Assembly: GCA_027039465.1 (NCBI GenBank)
Contig: JALWEA010000162.1
Location: 1 to 14,424 of the forward strand
DNA length: 14,424 bases
From: Calditrichia bacterium
Lineage (GTDB): Bacteria > Calditrichota > Calditrichia > Calditrichales > Calditrichaceae
Reading direction: 5' to 3'
Below, in pieces: positions 6,420 through 13,209 of the stretch (position 1 is its first letter; every line of letters starts with the position of its first letter). Both the position numbers and the translations under genes were made by a program. A model generated the notes under the pieces. The model made no database searches and was not told the origin of the DNA. It was given only the letters and a program-made list of their open reading frames with translations.

Positions 6420-7257
6420 AACCATTTCGGAAATGCGCAATTGGGTGAATGCAACCCGCCAAAAAGGGAAGCGCATTGGTTTTGTACCTACTATGGGTTT
6501 TTTACACGAAGGCCACCTGAGCCTAATCCGCGAAGCACGCAAATTTGCAGATCAAGTGGTGGTGAGCATTTACGTGAATCCCACCCAATTCGGGCCGAAC
6601 GAGGATTTCGATCGCTACCCCAGGGATTTCCAACGCGACGAACGTTTGTGCCGCCAGGAAGAGGTGAGCGTTGTTTTTTACCCCACCAATGATGAGATGT
6701 ACTCTCCTTTCCATAAAACGTACATTATTACGGAAGATTTATCCGGCGTCTTATGCGGACGTTCACGCCCCACGCACTTCCGGGGCGTAACCACCATTGT
6801 CGGGAAACTATTTAACATCGTCCAACCGGACATCGCTGTCTTCGGACAAAAAGATGCGCAGCAGGCCGTCATCATAAAACGCATGGTCGCAGACTTAAAT
6901 TTTCCCGTGGAAATCAAGGTAGCGCCCATCGTACGCGAAATGGACGGTTTGGCCATGAGTTCGCGCAACAAATACCTAACCCCGCAGCAACGCAAAGAGG
7001 CCACGGTCTTATATCGTAGCCTGCAATTAGCTGAAAAAGAATATGCCGACGGCAACACAGATATTCAAAGCATCAAATCTAAAATGCGCAAACTCATCGA
7101 AACGGAATCATCCGGAAAAATCGACTATATTGAAGCCGTCGATGCCGAGACGCTTGACGCTCCTCAATTAGGCAAACGCGACACCTTGGTGGCATTAGCC
7201 GTTTACTTTGGCAATACACGACTCATCGACAATACCATATTGAAAAAGCAAAACTAA
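6406..7257 (+). CDS. panC: Pantothenate synthetase PanC
   Basis: PanC joins pantoate and beta-alanine in an ATP-dependent reaction through a pantoyl-adenylate, in the cytoplasm. The 283-residue protein has the nucleotidyltransferase signature PTMGFLHEGHLSL (28-40) with the HEGH motif at 34-37. It also has VNPTQFGPNEDFDRYPR (58-73), FGQKDAQQ (146-153) and the KMSKS-like AMSSRNKYL (183-191). The usual PTMGALHEGH has Phe in place of Ala here, which is tolerated in the family. The ATG lies inside panB, 14 bases before the end of panB, and has no good ribosome site of its own. Its translation therefore probably depends on ribosomes finishing panB. Confidence 0.97.
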   Translation: MKVIRTISEMRNWVNATRQKGKRIGFVPTMGFLHEGHLSLIREARKFADQVVVSIYVNPTQFGPNEDFDRYPRDFQRDERLCRQEEVSVVFYPTNDEMYSPFHKTYIITEDLSGVLCGRSRPTHFRGVTTIVGKLFNIVQPDIAVFGQKDAQQAVIIKRMVADLNFPVEIKVAPIVREMDGLAMSSRNKYLTPQQRKEATVLYRSLQLAEKEYADGNTDIQSIKSKMRKLIETESSGKIDYIEAVDAETLDAPQLGKRDTLVALAVYFGNTRLIDNTILKKQN

Positions 7258-7258
7258 C

Positions 7259-7289
7259 TCGCCGATTTTCAGGGAACAAAGTTCGGCGA
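7259..7289 (+). terminator. Weak hairpin after panC
   Basis: TCGCCGA (7259-7265) pairs with TCGGCGA (7283-7289) across a 17-base loop that holds a competing small stem, GAAC with GTTC. No T run follows, so if it ends transcription it is not a classical intrinsic terminator. Confidence 0.3.
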
Positions 7290-7304
7290 ATTGAATTAAA
7301 TCAT

Positions 7305-7333
7305 TTGAAAAACCAAAGTAAACTGATTATATT
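7305..7333 (+). promoter_or_regulatory. Sigma-70-like promoter of the secreted-protein gene
   Basis: TTGAAA (7305-7310, 5 of 6 matches), a 17-base spacer and TATATT (7328-7333, 5 of 6 matches) lie 45 bases before the ATG at 7379. This is the best-balanced promoter candidate in the window and indicates that the gene is transcribed separately from panBC. Confidence 0.6.
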
Positions 7334-7378
7334 TCAGTAACGCTGCAAAAGCATGAAATTTTGGAAGGGTAAATTATC

Positions 7379-7882
7379 ATGAAACGTTTTATTACTTTTG
7401 GCATTGTCTTTCTGATGACCTTCTTTTTTACCCAAAACACTTTTGCTCAGTTTAAAAACCAATCGGAAAGGCCCGATATTTCTACGGCTTTAACCGGAAT
7501 GCCGAGCTCCTTTTTAGGCGGCTTCTTAAATCCCGAAAAATTCCGCATGCATCACACCGTTTCCATGTCATTCGGAAGTTTTGCCGGGCAAAGTTTGATG
7601 TTAAGCAGCTACGTAAACAGTATGGAATATCAATTTTCAAAGAACCTTTGGTTGCAAGCCAATTTGGGCATCATGTCTTCACCTTACAATACATTCGGGA
7701 AAAATTTCTTCTTAAACAAACCGCAATTTTTCGGCAGTGCCCAACTAAATTATCGCATTAACGACAAGGCACATTTAATGTTGAGATTCGAATCGTCTCC
7801 ATTTGGTTACGGTTACAGCAATGGCTTAGGATATGATCATTACAACCGTCCGCTTTTTCAACCGTCACCGTTTGATCAATAA
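7379..7882 (+). CDS. Secreted protein of unknown function
   Basis: I do not recognise a family for this 167-residue protein. Residues 1-23 form a clear Sec signal peptide (MKRF, then a hydrophobic core, then NTFA before Gln24). The mature part alternates polar and aromatic/hydrophobic residues (for example HHTVSMSFGSF at 58-68 and LWLQANLGI at 90-98) and reads like several amphipathic beta strands. It ends in an aromatic, Gly- and Pro-rich tail (GYGYSNGLGYDHYNRP). This fits a small outer-membrane or periplasmic beta protein, but a barrel of this size is not proven. It has no Cys. GGAAGGG at 7362-7368 lies 10 bases before the ATG. Its own promoter and terminator make it monocistronic. Confidence 0.75.
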   Translation: MKRFITFGIVFLMTFFFTQNTFAQFKNQSERPDISTALTGMPSSFLGGFLNPEKFRMHHTVSMSFGSFAGQSLMLSSYVNSMEYQFSKNLWLQANLGIMSSPYNTFGKNFFLNKPQFFGSAQLNYRINDKAHLMLRFESSPFGYGYSNGLGYDHYNRPLFQPSPFDQ

Positions 7883-7910
7883 AACGGATTACAATATTAC
7901 TGTTTCTAAG

Positions 7911-7945
7911 AAGCCGGATTCATCCGAGTCCGGCTTTATTATTTT
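7911..7945 (+). terminator. Intrinsic terminator of the secreted-protein gene
   Basis: AAGCCGGA (7911-7918) pairs with TCCGGCTT (7929-7936) across a 10-base loop, followed by the T-rich TATTATTTTA. It begins 28 bases after the stop codon. A second hairpin starts only a few bases later. Confidence 0.7.
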
Positions 7946-7968
7946 ACGGCATTTGCAATTCCGTAAAA
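7942..7968. repeat. Second hairpin beside the terminator
   Basis: TTTTACGG (7942-7949) pairs exactly with CCGTAAAA (7961-7968) across an 11-base loop. Its left arm is part of the T-rich tail of the preceding terminator, so the two structures overlap slightly. It may be a back-up terminator or an RNA-stabilising element. The rest of the spacer up to the next gene shows nothing I can name. Confidence 0.45.
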
Positions 7969-8058
7969 AGATTAGAATTCGATGCTCAATTTGTTTAAAT
8001 TTCCCCACGTTCGGATAAAGAAACATAACCATTTAAAATTCAGGAGATGGCAATAAAC

Positions 8059-8721
8059 TTGAAACGTCGCAGAAGAGTAAACACCCAGACCATTCAACGC
8101 AAAAAAACAACCCAAATACAACGTCGTCCCGCACCTAAAGAACCCAACCGTTTTTGGGCTTTTATCAAATTTCTGTTAATTATCGGGTTAATTGTTTTGA
8201 TCGGCTACACAGGTTACAAGTATCTGTTGTCTGTTATGCAGCAAAAATTACCGTCTCTGCACATTAGTAAGGATTCCGGCCAAACCGTAACCCCGGCACC
8301 GGAAAAGCCTGCGCCTCTGCCTGTGGAAAATCCGGCCGAAACACCTGAAACCGTTTCGACCCAGCAGGAGCAACAAAACGAAACTTTTATAAAAGCAACA
8401 CAGGTCGAAATCCTAAACGGTTGCGGTCAGCAAGGCATCGCCAAACTTTTAGCGGAAAAACTCAGAGCATTGAAATACGATGTTGTCAACACGGGTAATT
8501 ATTTAAAACGCGGGAAGCCCTATTTCAAAGTCAAAAAAACCCGCATGATCGATCAATTGAATACAAAAGAATCACGAAAAAAATGTTTAAAATTAGCTAA
8601 AAAAATGGGCCTGTCTTCCAAACAGGTACAATCGTTTTCCAACCCTAATCCCATTGCGGATATTACCATTATTCTCGGAGCGGATTACAACAAGCTACCC
8701 ATTTTCAAAGGAAAAAAATAA
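8059..8721 (+). CDS. Membrane-anchored LytR C-terminal (LytR_C) domain protein
   Basis: The protein has a very basic N-terminus, one transmembrane helix (about 33-58, FWAFIKFLLIIGLIVLIGY), a Pro/Glu/Thr/Gln-rich linker (about 72-108) and a LytR_C domain (about 114-208). That domain begins TQVEILNGCGQQGIAKLLAEKL and ends DITIILGADY. It lacks the catalytic LCP domain, so it is not itself a wall-polymer ligase. Such stand-alone proteins are usually predicted to be envelope-associated. Start choice: AGGAG at 8042-8046 directly abuts an in-frame ATG at 8047, which is too close. The TTG at 8059, 12 bases downstream of the site, is therefore preferred (220 residues); the ATG would add MAIN. The stop codon overlaps the rsfS start by one base (TAATG). 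Confidence 0.82.
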   Translation: MKRRRRVNTQTIQRKKTTQIQRRPAPKEPNRFWAFIKFLLIIGLIVLIGYTGYKYLLSVMQQKLPSLHISKDSGQTVTPAPEKPAPLPVENPAETPETVSTQQEQQNETFIKATQVEILNGCGQQGIAKLLAEKLRALKYDVVNTGNYLKRGKPYFKVKKTRMIDQLNTKESRKKCLKLAKKMGLSSKQVQSFSNPNPIADITIILGADYNKLPIFKGKK

Positions 8722-9074
8722 TGACATCAAAGGAACTTGCAAAAAAGATTACCGAACTGGCTCTTGAGAAAAAAGGCAGACAAATTGTTAATATCGATAT
8801 AAAAGGTCTCACCGATTACGCCGATTATTTTGTAATTATCACCGGCGATTCCGGTCTGCAAATAAAAGCCATCGTTGACCACATTGAAGATGAACTAGCC
8901 AAACAAGACATTCGGCCTTTTGGCAAAGAAGGCTATGAATACCAGCGCTGGGTTTTACTGGATTATGTTGATGTGGTTGTCCATGTTTTTAATCCGGAAG
9001 CCCGCGAGTTTTACGGAATTGAACGTCTTTATGCCGACGCAAAAATGGAATTTATCACGGATGAGGAAGCATGA
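8721..9074 (+). CDS. rsfS: Ribosomal silencing factor RsfS (Iojap family)
   Basis: RsfS binds protein uL14 on the large ribosomal subunit and blocks joining with the small subunit, lowering translation when nutrients are scarce. The 117-residue length is typical. Family hallmarks are DIKGLTDYADYFVI (27-40), the ITGDS turn (40-44), the GYEYQRWVLLDYVDVVVHVF stretch (about 71-90), and REFYGIERLYADA near the C-terminus. An AAAGGA site at 8707-8712 precedes the ATG by 8 bases. The gene overlaps the LytR_C gene by one base and argS by four (ATGA), so all three are translationally coupled. Confidence 0.96.
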   Translation: MTSKELAKKITELALEKKGRQIVNIDIKGLTDYADYFVIITGDSGLQIKAIVDHIEDELAKQDIRPFGKEGYEYQRWVLLDYVDVVVHVFNPEAREFYGIERLYADAKMEFITDEEA

Positions 9075-10702
9075 CCACACAAGAATATCTGATTCAAAAA
9101 CTCAATGAGTTTCTCGACAGTCGATCCGTCACAGGAGTCGAAGTCCATCTCGAAAAACCCAAAGAAGAAAAATTCGGCGACTTTGCCACCAATCTGGCAT
9201 TGCAGTTGGCGCGTCATCTGAAAAAGAACCCTAAACAAATCGCCGATGAAATCAAAGCATTTATCGGAACGGATGAACGCTTTGTCGCCAAGATTGAAAT
9301 TGCAGGCCCTGGCTTCGTTAATTTCTTTGCCGCCTCCGCCAATCTTTATGACCAGTTAGCGGACGTTTTACGTCAAAAAGAAAAATTCGGTCGCAGTAAT
9401 TTGGGAGCCGGTAAAAAAGCGCAAATCGAATTCGTAAGCGCAAATCCAACCGGACCGTTGACCATTGGCCACGGACGCGGTGCCGTGTTGGGTGATACCA
9501 TCGCGCGACTTCTGGAAGCCGTAGGCTATCAGGTTACCAGAGAATATTACTTTAATAATGCCGGTCGGCAAATGCGCGTTTTGGGAGAATCGGTTCGTTT
9601 GCGCTATCTGGAATTGTGCGGTGAAAAAATCGAATTTCCGGAAGATCACTATCAAGGCGCGTACATCATTGATATTGCCCGAAGCATTTACGAAGAAAAA
9701 GGCGATCAACTAAAAGATGCCGATTACACTTATTTTAAAGATCGGGCCGAAACCGTTATTTTCGATGATATTAAGCGCACGATCAAACGCCTAGGCTTTG
9801 AATTCGATGTCTTTTACAATGAGAAATCTTTGTACGATGAAGGCAAAATCGATCAGGTGATCGAAGGCTTGCGTCAAAAAGGATTGATCGCCGAGCGTGA
9901 CGGAGCCGTTTGGTTTTTAACAACCAAATTGGGCTTTGAAAAGGATCGGGTCATTATCAAAAGCACGGGCGAGCCCACCTACCGCCTGCCGGACATTGCC
10001 TACCATGTGGAGAAAATTAAACGCGGTTTCGATTTGATCATTGATATTTTTGGTGCGGATCACATCGCCACCTACCCCGACGTTTTGGCTGCCGTCAAAG
10101 CGCTGGGCTACGATGTGGAGCGCATTAAAGTTTTAATTCACCAATTCGTAACGCTATTGGAAGGCGATGAAGTGGTAAAAATGTCCACGCGTAAGGCCAA
10201 TTTCGTTACTTTGGACGAATTAATGGATGAAGTAGGCGTGGATGTTACCCGTTATTTCTTTTTAATGCGCAGCATGAGTTCCCATTTGAATTTCGATTTA
10301 ACGTTGGCCAAAAAGCAGTCCGATGAAAATCCCGTTTTTTACGTTCAATACGCCCATGCGCGAATTTGCAGCATTTTGAAACTGGCCGAAGAACGGCAAA
10401 TCGATCTTAAAGCCGCCCCCGATTTAAGTCTTTTAAAGGCAACCGAAGAAATTAATTTAATCAAGCATTTGCTGAATTTTCCGAATATAATTAAGGCTGC
10501 GGCGGAAAATTATGAACCGCATCGCCTGACCAATTTTTTGTTCGACCTTGCAACCTTATTCCACAAATTTTACACGGAATGCAGGGTCATCGGCGAAGAT
10601 GCGGCCCTAACGCGGGCACGTTTGGCGCTTATTGACGCTACCCGTCATGTTTTGGCTAACGGATTGGGACTCTTGGGCATTTCGGCTCCGGATCACATGT
10701 AA
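9071..10702 (+). CDS. argS: Arginyl-tRNA synthetase
   Basis: This class I synthetase charges tRNA-Arg with arginine in the cytoplasm. At 543 residues it is close to the bacterial norm. The N-terminal Add1 domain contains KFGDFATNLALQLA (34-47). SANPTGPL (123-130) precedes the HIGH-type motif, here TIGH (131-134) in TIGHGRGAVLGD; Thr replaces the first His, a variation I recall from some other ArgRSs. The KMSKS-equivalent is VVKMSTRKANFVTLDEL (368-384), and the anticodon-binding alpha-helical DALR region starts near YVQYAHARICSI (424-435) and ends with GLGLLGISAPDHM. GAGGA at 9063-9067 lies very close to the ATG, and the gene overlaps rsfS by four bases, consistent with coupling. The PfkB-family gene follows after 18 bases. 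Confidence 0.97.
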   Translation: MTTQEYLIQKLNEFLDSRSVTGVEVHLEKPKEEKFGDFATNLALQLARHLKKNPKQIADEIKAFIGTDERFVAKIEIAGPGFVNFFAASANLYDQLADVLRQKEKFGRSNLGAGKKAQIEFVSANPTGPLTIGHGRGAVLGDTIARLLEAVGYQVTREYYFNNAGRQMRVLGESVRLRYLELCGEKIEFPEDHYQGAYIIDIARSIYEEKGDQLKDADYTYFKDRAETVIFDDIKRTIKRLGFEFDVFYNEKSLYDEGKIDQVIEGLRQKGLIAERDGAVWFLTTKLGFEKDRVIIKSTGEPTYRLPDIAYHVEKIKRGFDLIIDIFGADHIATYPDVLAAVKALGYDVERIKVLIHQFVTLLEGDEVVKMSTRKANFVTLDELMDEVGVDVTRYFFLMRSMSSHLNFDLTLAKKQSDENPVFYVQYAHARICSILKLAEERQIDLKAAPDLSLLKATEEINLIKHLLNFPNIIKAAAENYEPHRLTNFLFDLATLFHKFYTECRVIGEDAALTRARLALIDATRHVLANGLGLLGISAPDHM

Positions 10703-10720
10703 AAAAGAGGAAATAAAAAA

Positions 10721-11620
10721 ATGAGTTTATTAGTTGTTGGCTCCATTGCTTATGATACGGTTGAAACCCCTTTCGGTAAAGTTGAAGATTCTCTCGGCGG
10801 ATCGGCTTTGTACTTCAGTGCCGCCGCCAGTCTGTTCGGACCGGTAAATGTGGTCGGAGTAGTCGGCTCGGATTTTGACGCCTCCAAGATTTCATTCCTT
10901 AAAAAACGCGGCGTCAATTTGGACGGCCTGTACATGGAAAGCGGCAAAACCTTTCGCTGGGGCGGTCGCTATTACGAAGATATGAATAAGCGCGAAACGT
11001 TGTTTACCTATTTGAACGTGTTTGAACGTTTTCAGCCGCGAATTCCCGAAGAATATCGTCATTCGGAGTATGTTTTTTTGGCCAACATCGATCCCGAACT
11101 GCAATTAAAGGTGTTGGAGCAAATCCAGAAACCGAAATTAGTGGTGCTCGATACCATGAATTTTTGGATCAACGGAAAACGCGCGCAATTGCAGACAGTT
11201 CTCAAACGCAGCGATATTATCGTGGTTAATGATGAAGAAGCCCGGGAGATGACCGGAGAATTCAACTTAATTAAAGCAATTAAACGCATCGTAGAATATG
11301 GCCCGAAAAGCGTCATCGTTAAAAAAGGGGAACATGGTGCCATGTTGTATCAGGATGGGAAATTCTTTTTTGCCCCTGCTTTTCCTTTGGAAAAAGTTGT
11401 TGACCCCACCGGTGCAGGAGACAGTTTTGCCGGAGGATTTATGGGCTACCTGGCCAAAACCGACAAAACGGATTTCGCTAACTTAAAAAAAGCCATAATT
11501 TACGGTAGCACCATTGCTTCTTTTAATGTGGAAGATTTTAGCTTTAATCGCTTGAAAACTTTAACAATGGAAGAAATAGAACAACGCGTGGAATTATTTA
11601 AGGAATTAACTGCTTTTTAA
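10721..11620 (+). CDS. PfkB/ribokinase-family kinase, substrate unknown
   Basis: This 299-residue protein has the ribokinase fold. The N-terminal strand VVGSIAYDTVETPFGKVEDSLGGSALYFS (5-33) contains the GG switch and substrate-lid region. NDEEAREMTGE (170-180) is the Mg/phosphate-contacting segment. VDPTGAGDSFAGGF (227-240) is the family signature with the anion-hole GAGD and the catalytic base Asp234. Family members phosphorylate sugars, nucleosides or related alcohols. The ETPFGKVE start resembles a bacterial subgroup whose substrate I do not know. A GAGG site at 10707-10710 precedes the ATG by 10 bases. It lies 18 bases after argS, so it is probably the last gene of that operon. Its stop codon directly abuts the stop of the convergent kinase gene. 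Confidence 0.9.
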   Translation: MSLLVVGSIAYDTVETPFGKVEDSLGGSALYFSAAASLFGPVNVVGVVGSDFDASKISFLKKRGVNLDGLYMESGKTFRWGGRYYEDMNKRETLFTYLNVFERFQPRIPEEYRHSEYVFLANIDPELQLKVLEQIQKPKLVVLDTMNFWINGKRAQLQTVLKRSDIIVVNDEEAREMTGEFNLIKAIKRIVEYGPKSVIVKKGEHGAMLYQDGKFFFAPAFPLEKVVDPTGAGDSFAGGFMGYLAKTDKTDFANLKKAIIYGSTIASFNVEDFSFNRLKTLTMEEIEQRVELFKELTAF

Positions 11621-12811
11621 TTACGATTCCGCGGCAATGATAATCGTGAAAATACTACCCTTTCCTGGAGAACTTTCCACATTAATCTCGCCGTTGTGTG
11701 CTTCGACAATTTCTTTGACCATAGGCAGGCCTACCCCAATACCGCCGCCCATGAATTCCGTTTTTGAGGTAAAATGGTGCAGTTCGTTTTGCACTTCGTA
11801 GAAAGGCTCAAAAATATAGTGGATTTTATCATGAGGAATTCCGATTCCCGTATCAATCACGGAAATAAAAACCTGATTTTTGTTCTTATCCAATTTGGAA
11901 CGGATCAGAACCTTACCGCCTTCTTTAGTGTATTTTAAGGCATTCTGCACTAATTCCGTAAGCGCCTTTTCCATTTTATGCGGATCAATAACCACAATGG
12001 GATCGTTATCGTCGATGCGGTACATCAGTTGTATTTTGCGCAACACATAAAGTTTTTTCATTTTCTTGTAAACATGAAGCACCAAATTGTTAACTCGCAC
12101 GCGCTTTTTGTTTAAATGCCCCGTGTAATGAGAAAGAATCGATAGATCGTGCATATTTTCAACCATATCGGCCATTTCACCGATGGTTGATTTGATGATA
12201 TTCATATATTCCTTAACGGAATCGGAAACCTGATCTTCCAAATCCATTTCCAACAAATCAAAATAACCTTTTAAGACCGCAATCGGTGTACGCAACTCGT
12301 GATTGGTAATTGTAATGAATTTATTTTTCATATCGTTGAGCTTGCTCAACTCTTCATTCAAATCCCGTAATTTTTTGTTTTCCTTTTTCGCGTTGATTGT
12401 TTGAATACAGCGATTCAATACAATGCGTACATGTTCAAAAGAGACCGGTTTGGTAATGTAATCAAAAGCCCCTTGCTTCATGGCCTTAATAGCATTTTCA
12501 ATGGTTGCAAAACCGGTAATTACAATGACTTCAATATCCGGATAATTTTTCTTGATCAAACGCAAAGTTTGCAGACCGTCCATCACAGGCATGTTCAAAT
12601 CCGTAAAAACAATTTGGTAGGGTTGCTTCTTTAGCTTTCCCAGACCTTCCATCCCGTTCTCTGCCGTATCAATATTGAACCCCAAAAATTCAAACATATC
12701 AACGTAACTTTCCCTGACCTCGGGTTCGTCTTCAATCACTAAAATCTTATATTGGGATGGTTCCGTTTTTGTCTCAGCAGCCTGAGGCTGTAATTTGGCT
12801 TCGGCTTCCAC
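11621..12811 (-). CDS. Receiver-first hybrid histidine kinase (REC-DHp-ATPase)
   Basis: The order of domains is REC (about 21-138), a short coiled linker (140-165), DHp/HisKA (about 160-225) and HATPase_c (about 275-394), totalling 396 residues. In REC, the acid pair Glu27/Asp28, phospho-acceptor Asp71 (FTDLNMPVMDG), Thr99 and Lys121 are all present. The H box is NHELRTP with His171. The ATPase has the N box ELVQNALKY (Asn290), G1 DTGIGIP and G2 GGGIGVGLPMVKEIVEAHNG. There is no membrane segment or sensor domain, so input must come through phosphorylation of REC or a partner. The start is GTG at 12811 with AAGGAG 10 bases before it (12822-12827), inside the end of the upstream small gene. The two genes are 3 bases apart and clearly coupled. 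No output DNA-binding protein is nearby. Confidence 0.93.
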   Translation of the reverse strand: MEAEAKLQPQAAETKTEPSQYKILVIEDEPEVRESYVDMFEFLGFNIDTAENGMEGLGKLKKQPYQIVFTDLNMPVMDGLQTLRLIKKNYPDIEVIVITGFATIENAIKAMKQGAFDYITKPVSFEHVRIVLNRCIQTINAKKENKKLRDLNEELSKLNDMKNKFITITNHELRTPIAVLKGYFDLLEMDLEDQVSDSVKEYMNIIKSTIGEMADMVENMHDLSILSHYTGHLNKKRVRVNNLVLHVYKKMKKLYVLRKIQLMYRIDDNDPIVVIDPHKMEKALTELVQNALKYTKEGGKVLIRSKLDKNKNQVFISVIDTGIGIPHDKIHYIFEPFYEVQNELHHFTSKTEFMGGGIGVGLPMVKEIVEAHNGEINVESSPGKGSIFTIIIAAES

Positions 12812-12814
12812 GAA

Positions 12815-13021
12815 TTAATTACTCCTTAAGCCCTGTGGAACATTAATAATCAACTCCCTGATTCTTTCCAGTTCAGCATTAATGCGATCGATATATTCAT
12901 TTGTTTTCATGCTTTTAGCATCCAGATTTTCTTCCAATAAAAAGACCGATGTATTCAAAATACTAAGCCGAGTACGTAAATTTTCCAATAACATTTCATA
13001 ATCTTTGATTAAATTTTCCAT
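12815..13021 (-). CDS. Small DHp-like helical-hairpin protein lacking the His
   Basis: With the ATG at 13021 it has 68 residues. AAGGA lies 10 bases before that ATG, matching the spacing of several neighbouring genes. An upstream in-frame ATG at 13039 would add six residues but has no well-placed site. The protein is nearly all helix: one helix to about residue 33, a short loop (34-41) and a second helix (42-60), each with a heptad-like pattern. ENLRTRLSILNTSVFLLEEN (13-32) followed by EYIDRINAELERIRELI (42-58) lines up with the DHp hairpin of the downstream kinase (HELRTP... LLE... EY... I). Glu13 stands at the phospho-His position and Arg18 replaces Pro. I infer a regulatory or dimerisation partner of that kinase; the family itself is not recognised. 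Confidence 0.72.
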   Translation of the reverse strand: MENLIKDYEMLLENLRTRLSILNTSVFLLEENLDAKSMKTNEYIDRINAELERIRELIINVPQGLRSN

Positions 13022-13175
13022 CGTTTCATGATCCTTCATGGCGAATCAATCGTTTAATTCCTTTGTATTAAGTGTTCGACATGAAGAAATGAATATTAAA
13101 TAAATTCACGTAAAAGTGACATAAAACCGCCATTTGTCTGATTTTTGCTTTTGGATATTTTTTTTTGCAAAATAG

Positions 13176-13181
13176 TATAAG
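13176..13181 (+). promoter_or_regulatory. Candidate -10 element for amrS
   Basis: TATAAG matches 5 of 6 bases of the -10 consensus and lies 28 bases before the amrS ATG. No good -35 is seen at 17 bases; the nearest is TTGGAT (13151-13156) at 19 bases. The divergent spacer is strongly A/T-rich, so this element could be chance. Confidence 0.3.
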
Positions 13182-13209
13182 TGAAAAAAATGCAATAAAG
13201 GGGAATAAA

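Noticed and set aside
11621..13021. Kinase and small gene as one gene broken by a frameshift
   Set aside because: The kinase already has its own complete DHp domain, GTG start and AAGGAG site, and the small frame ends cleanly, so this is a two-gene unit.
13106..13119. TCACGTAAAAGTGA inverted repeat in the spacer before the kinase unit
   Set aside because: The arms are only 4 bp and the arrangement is inverted relative to CRP/FNR sites; it is easily chance in AT-rich DNA.
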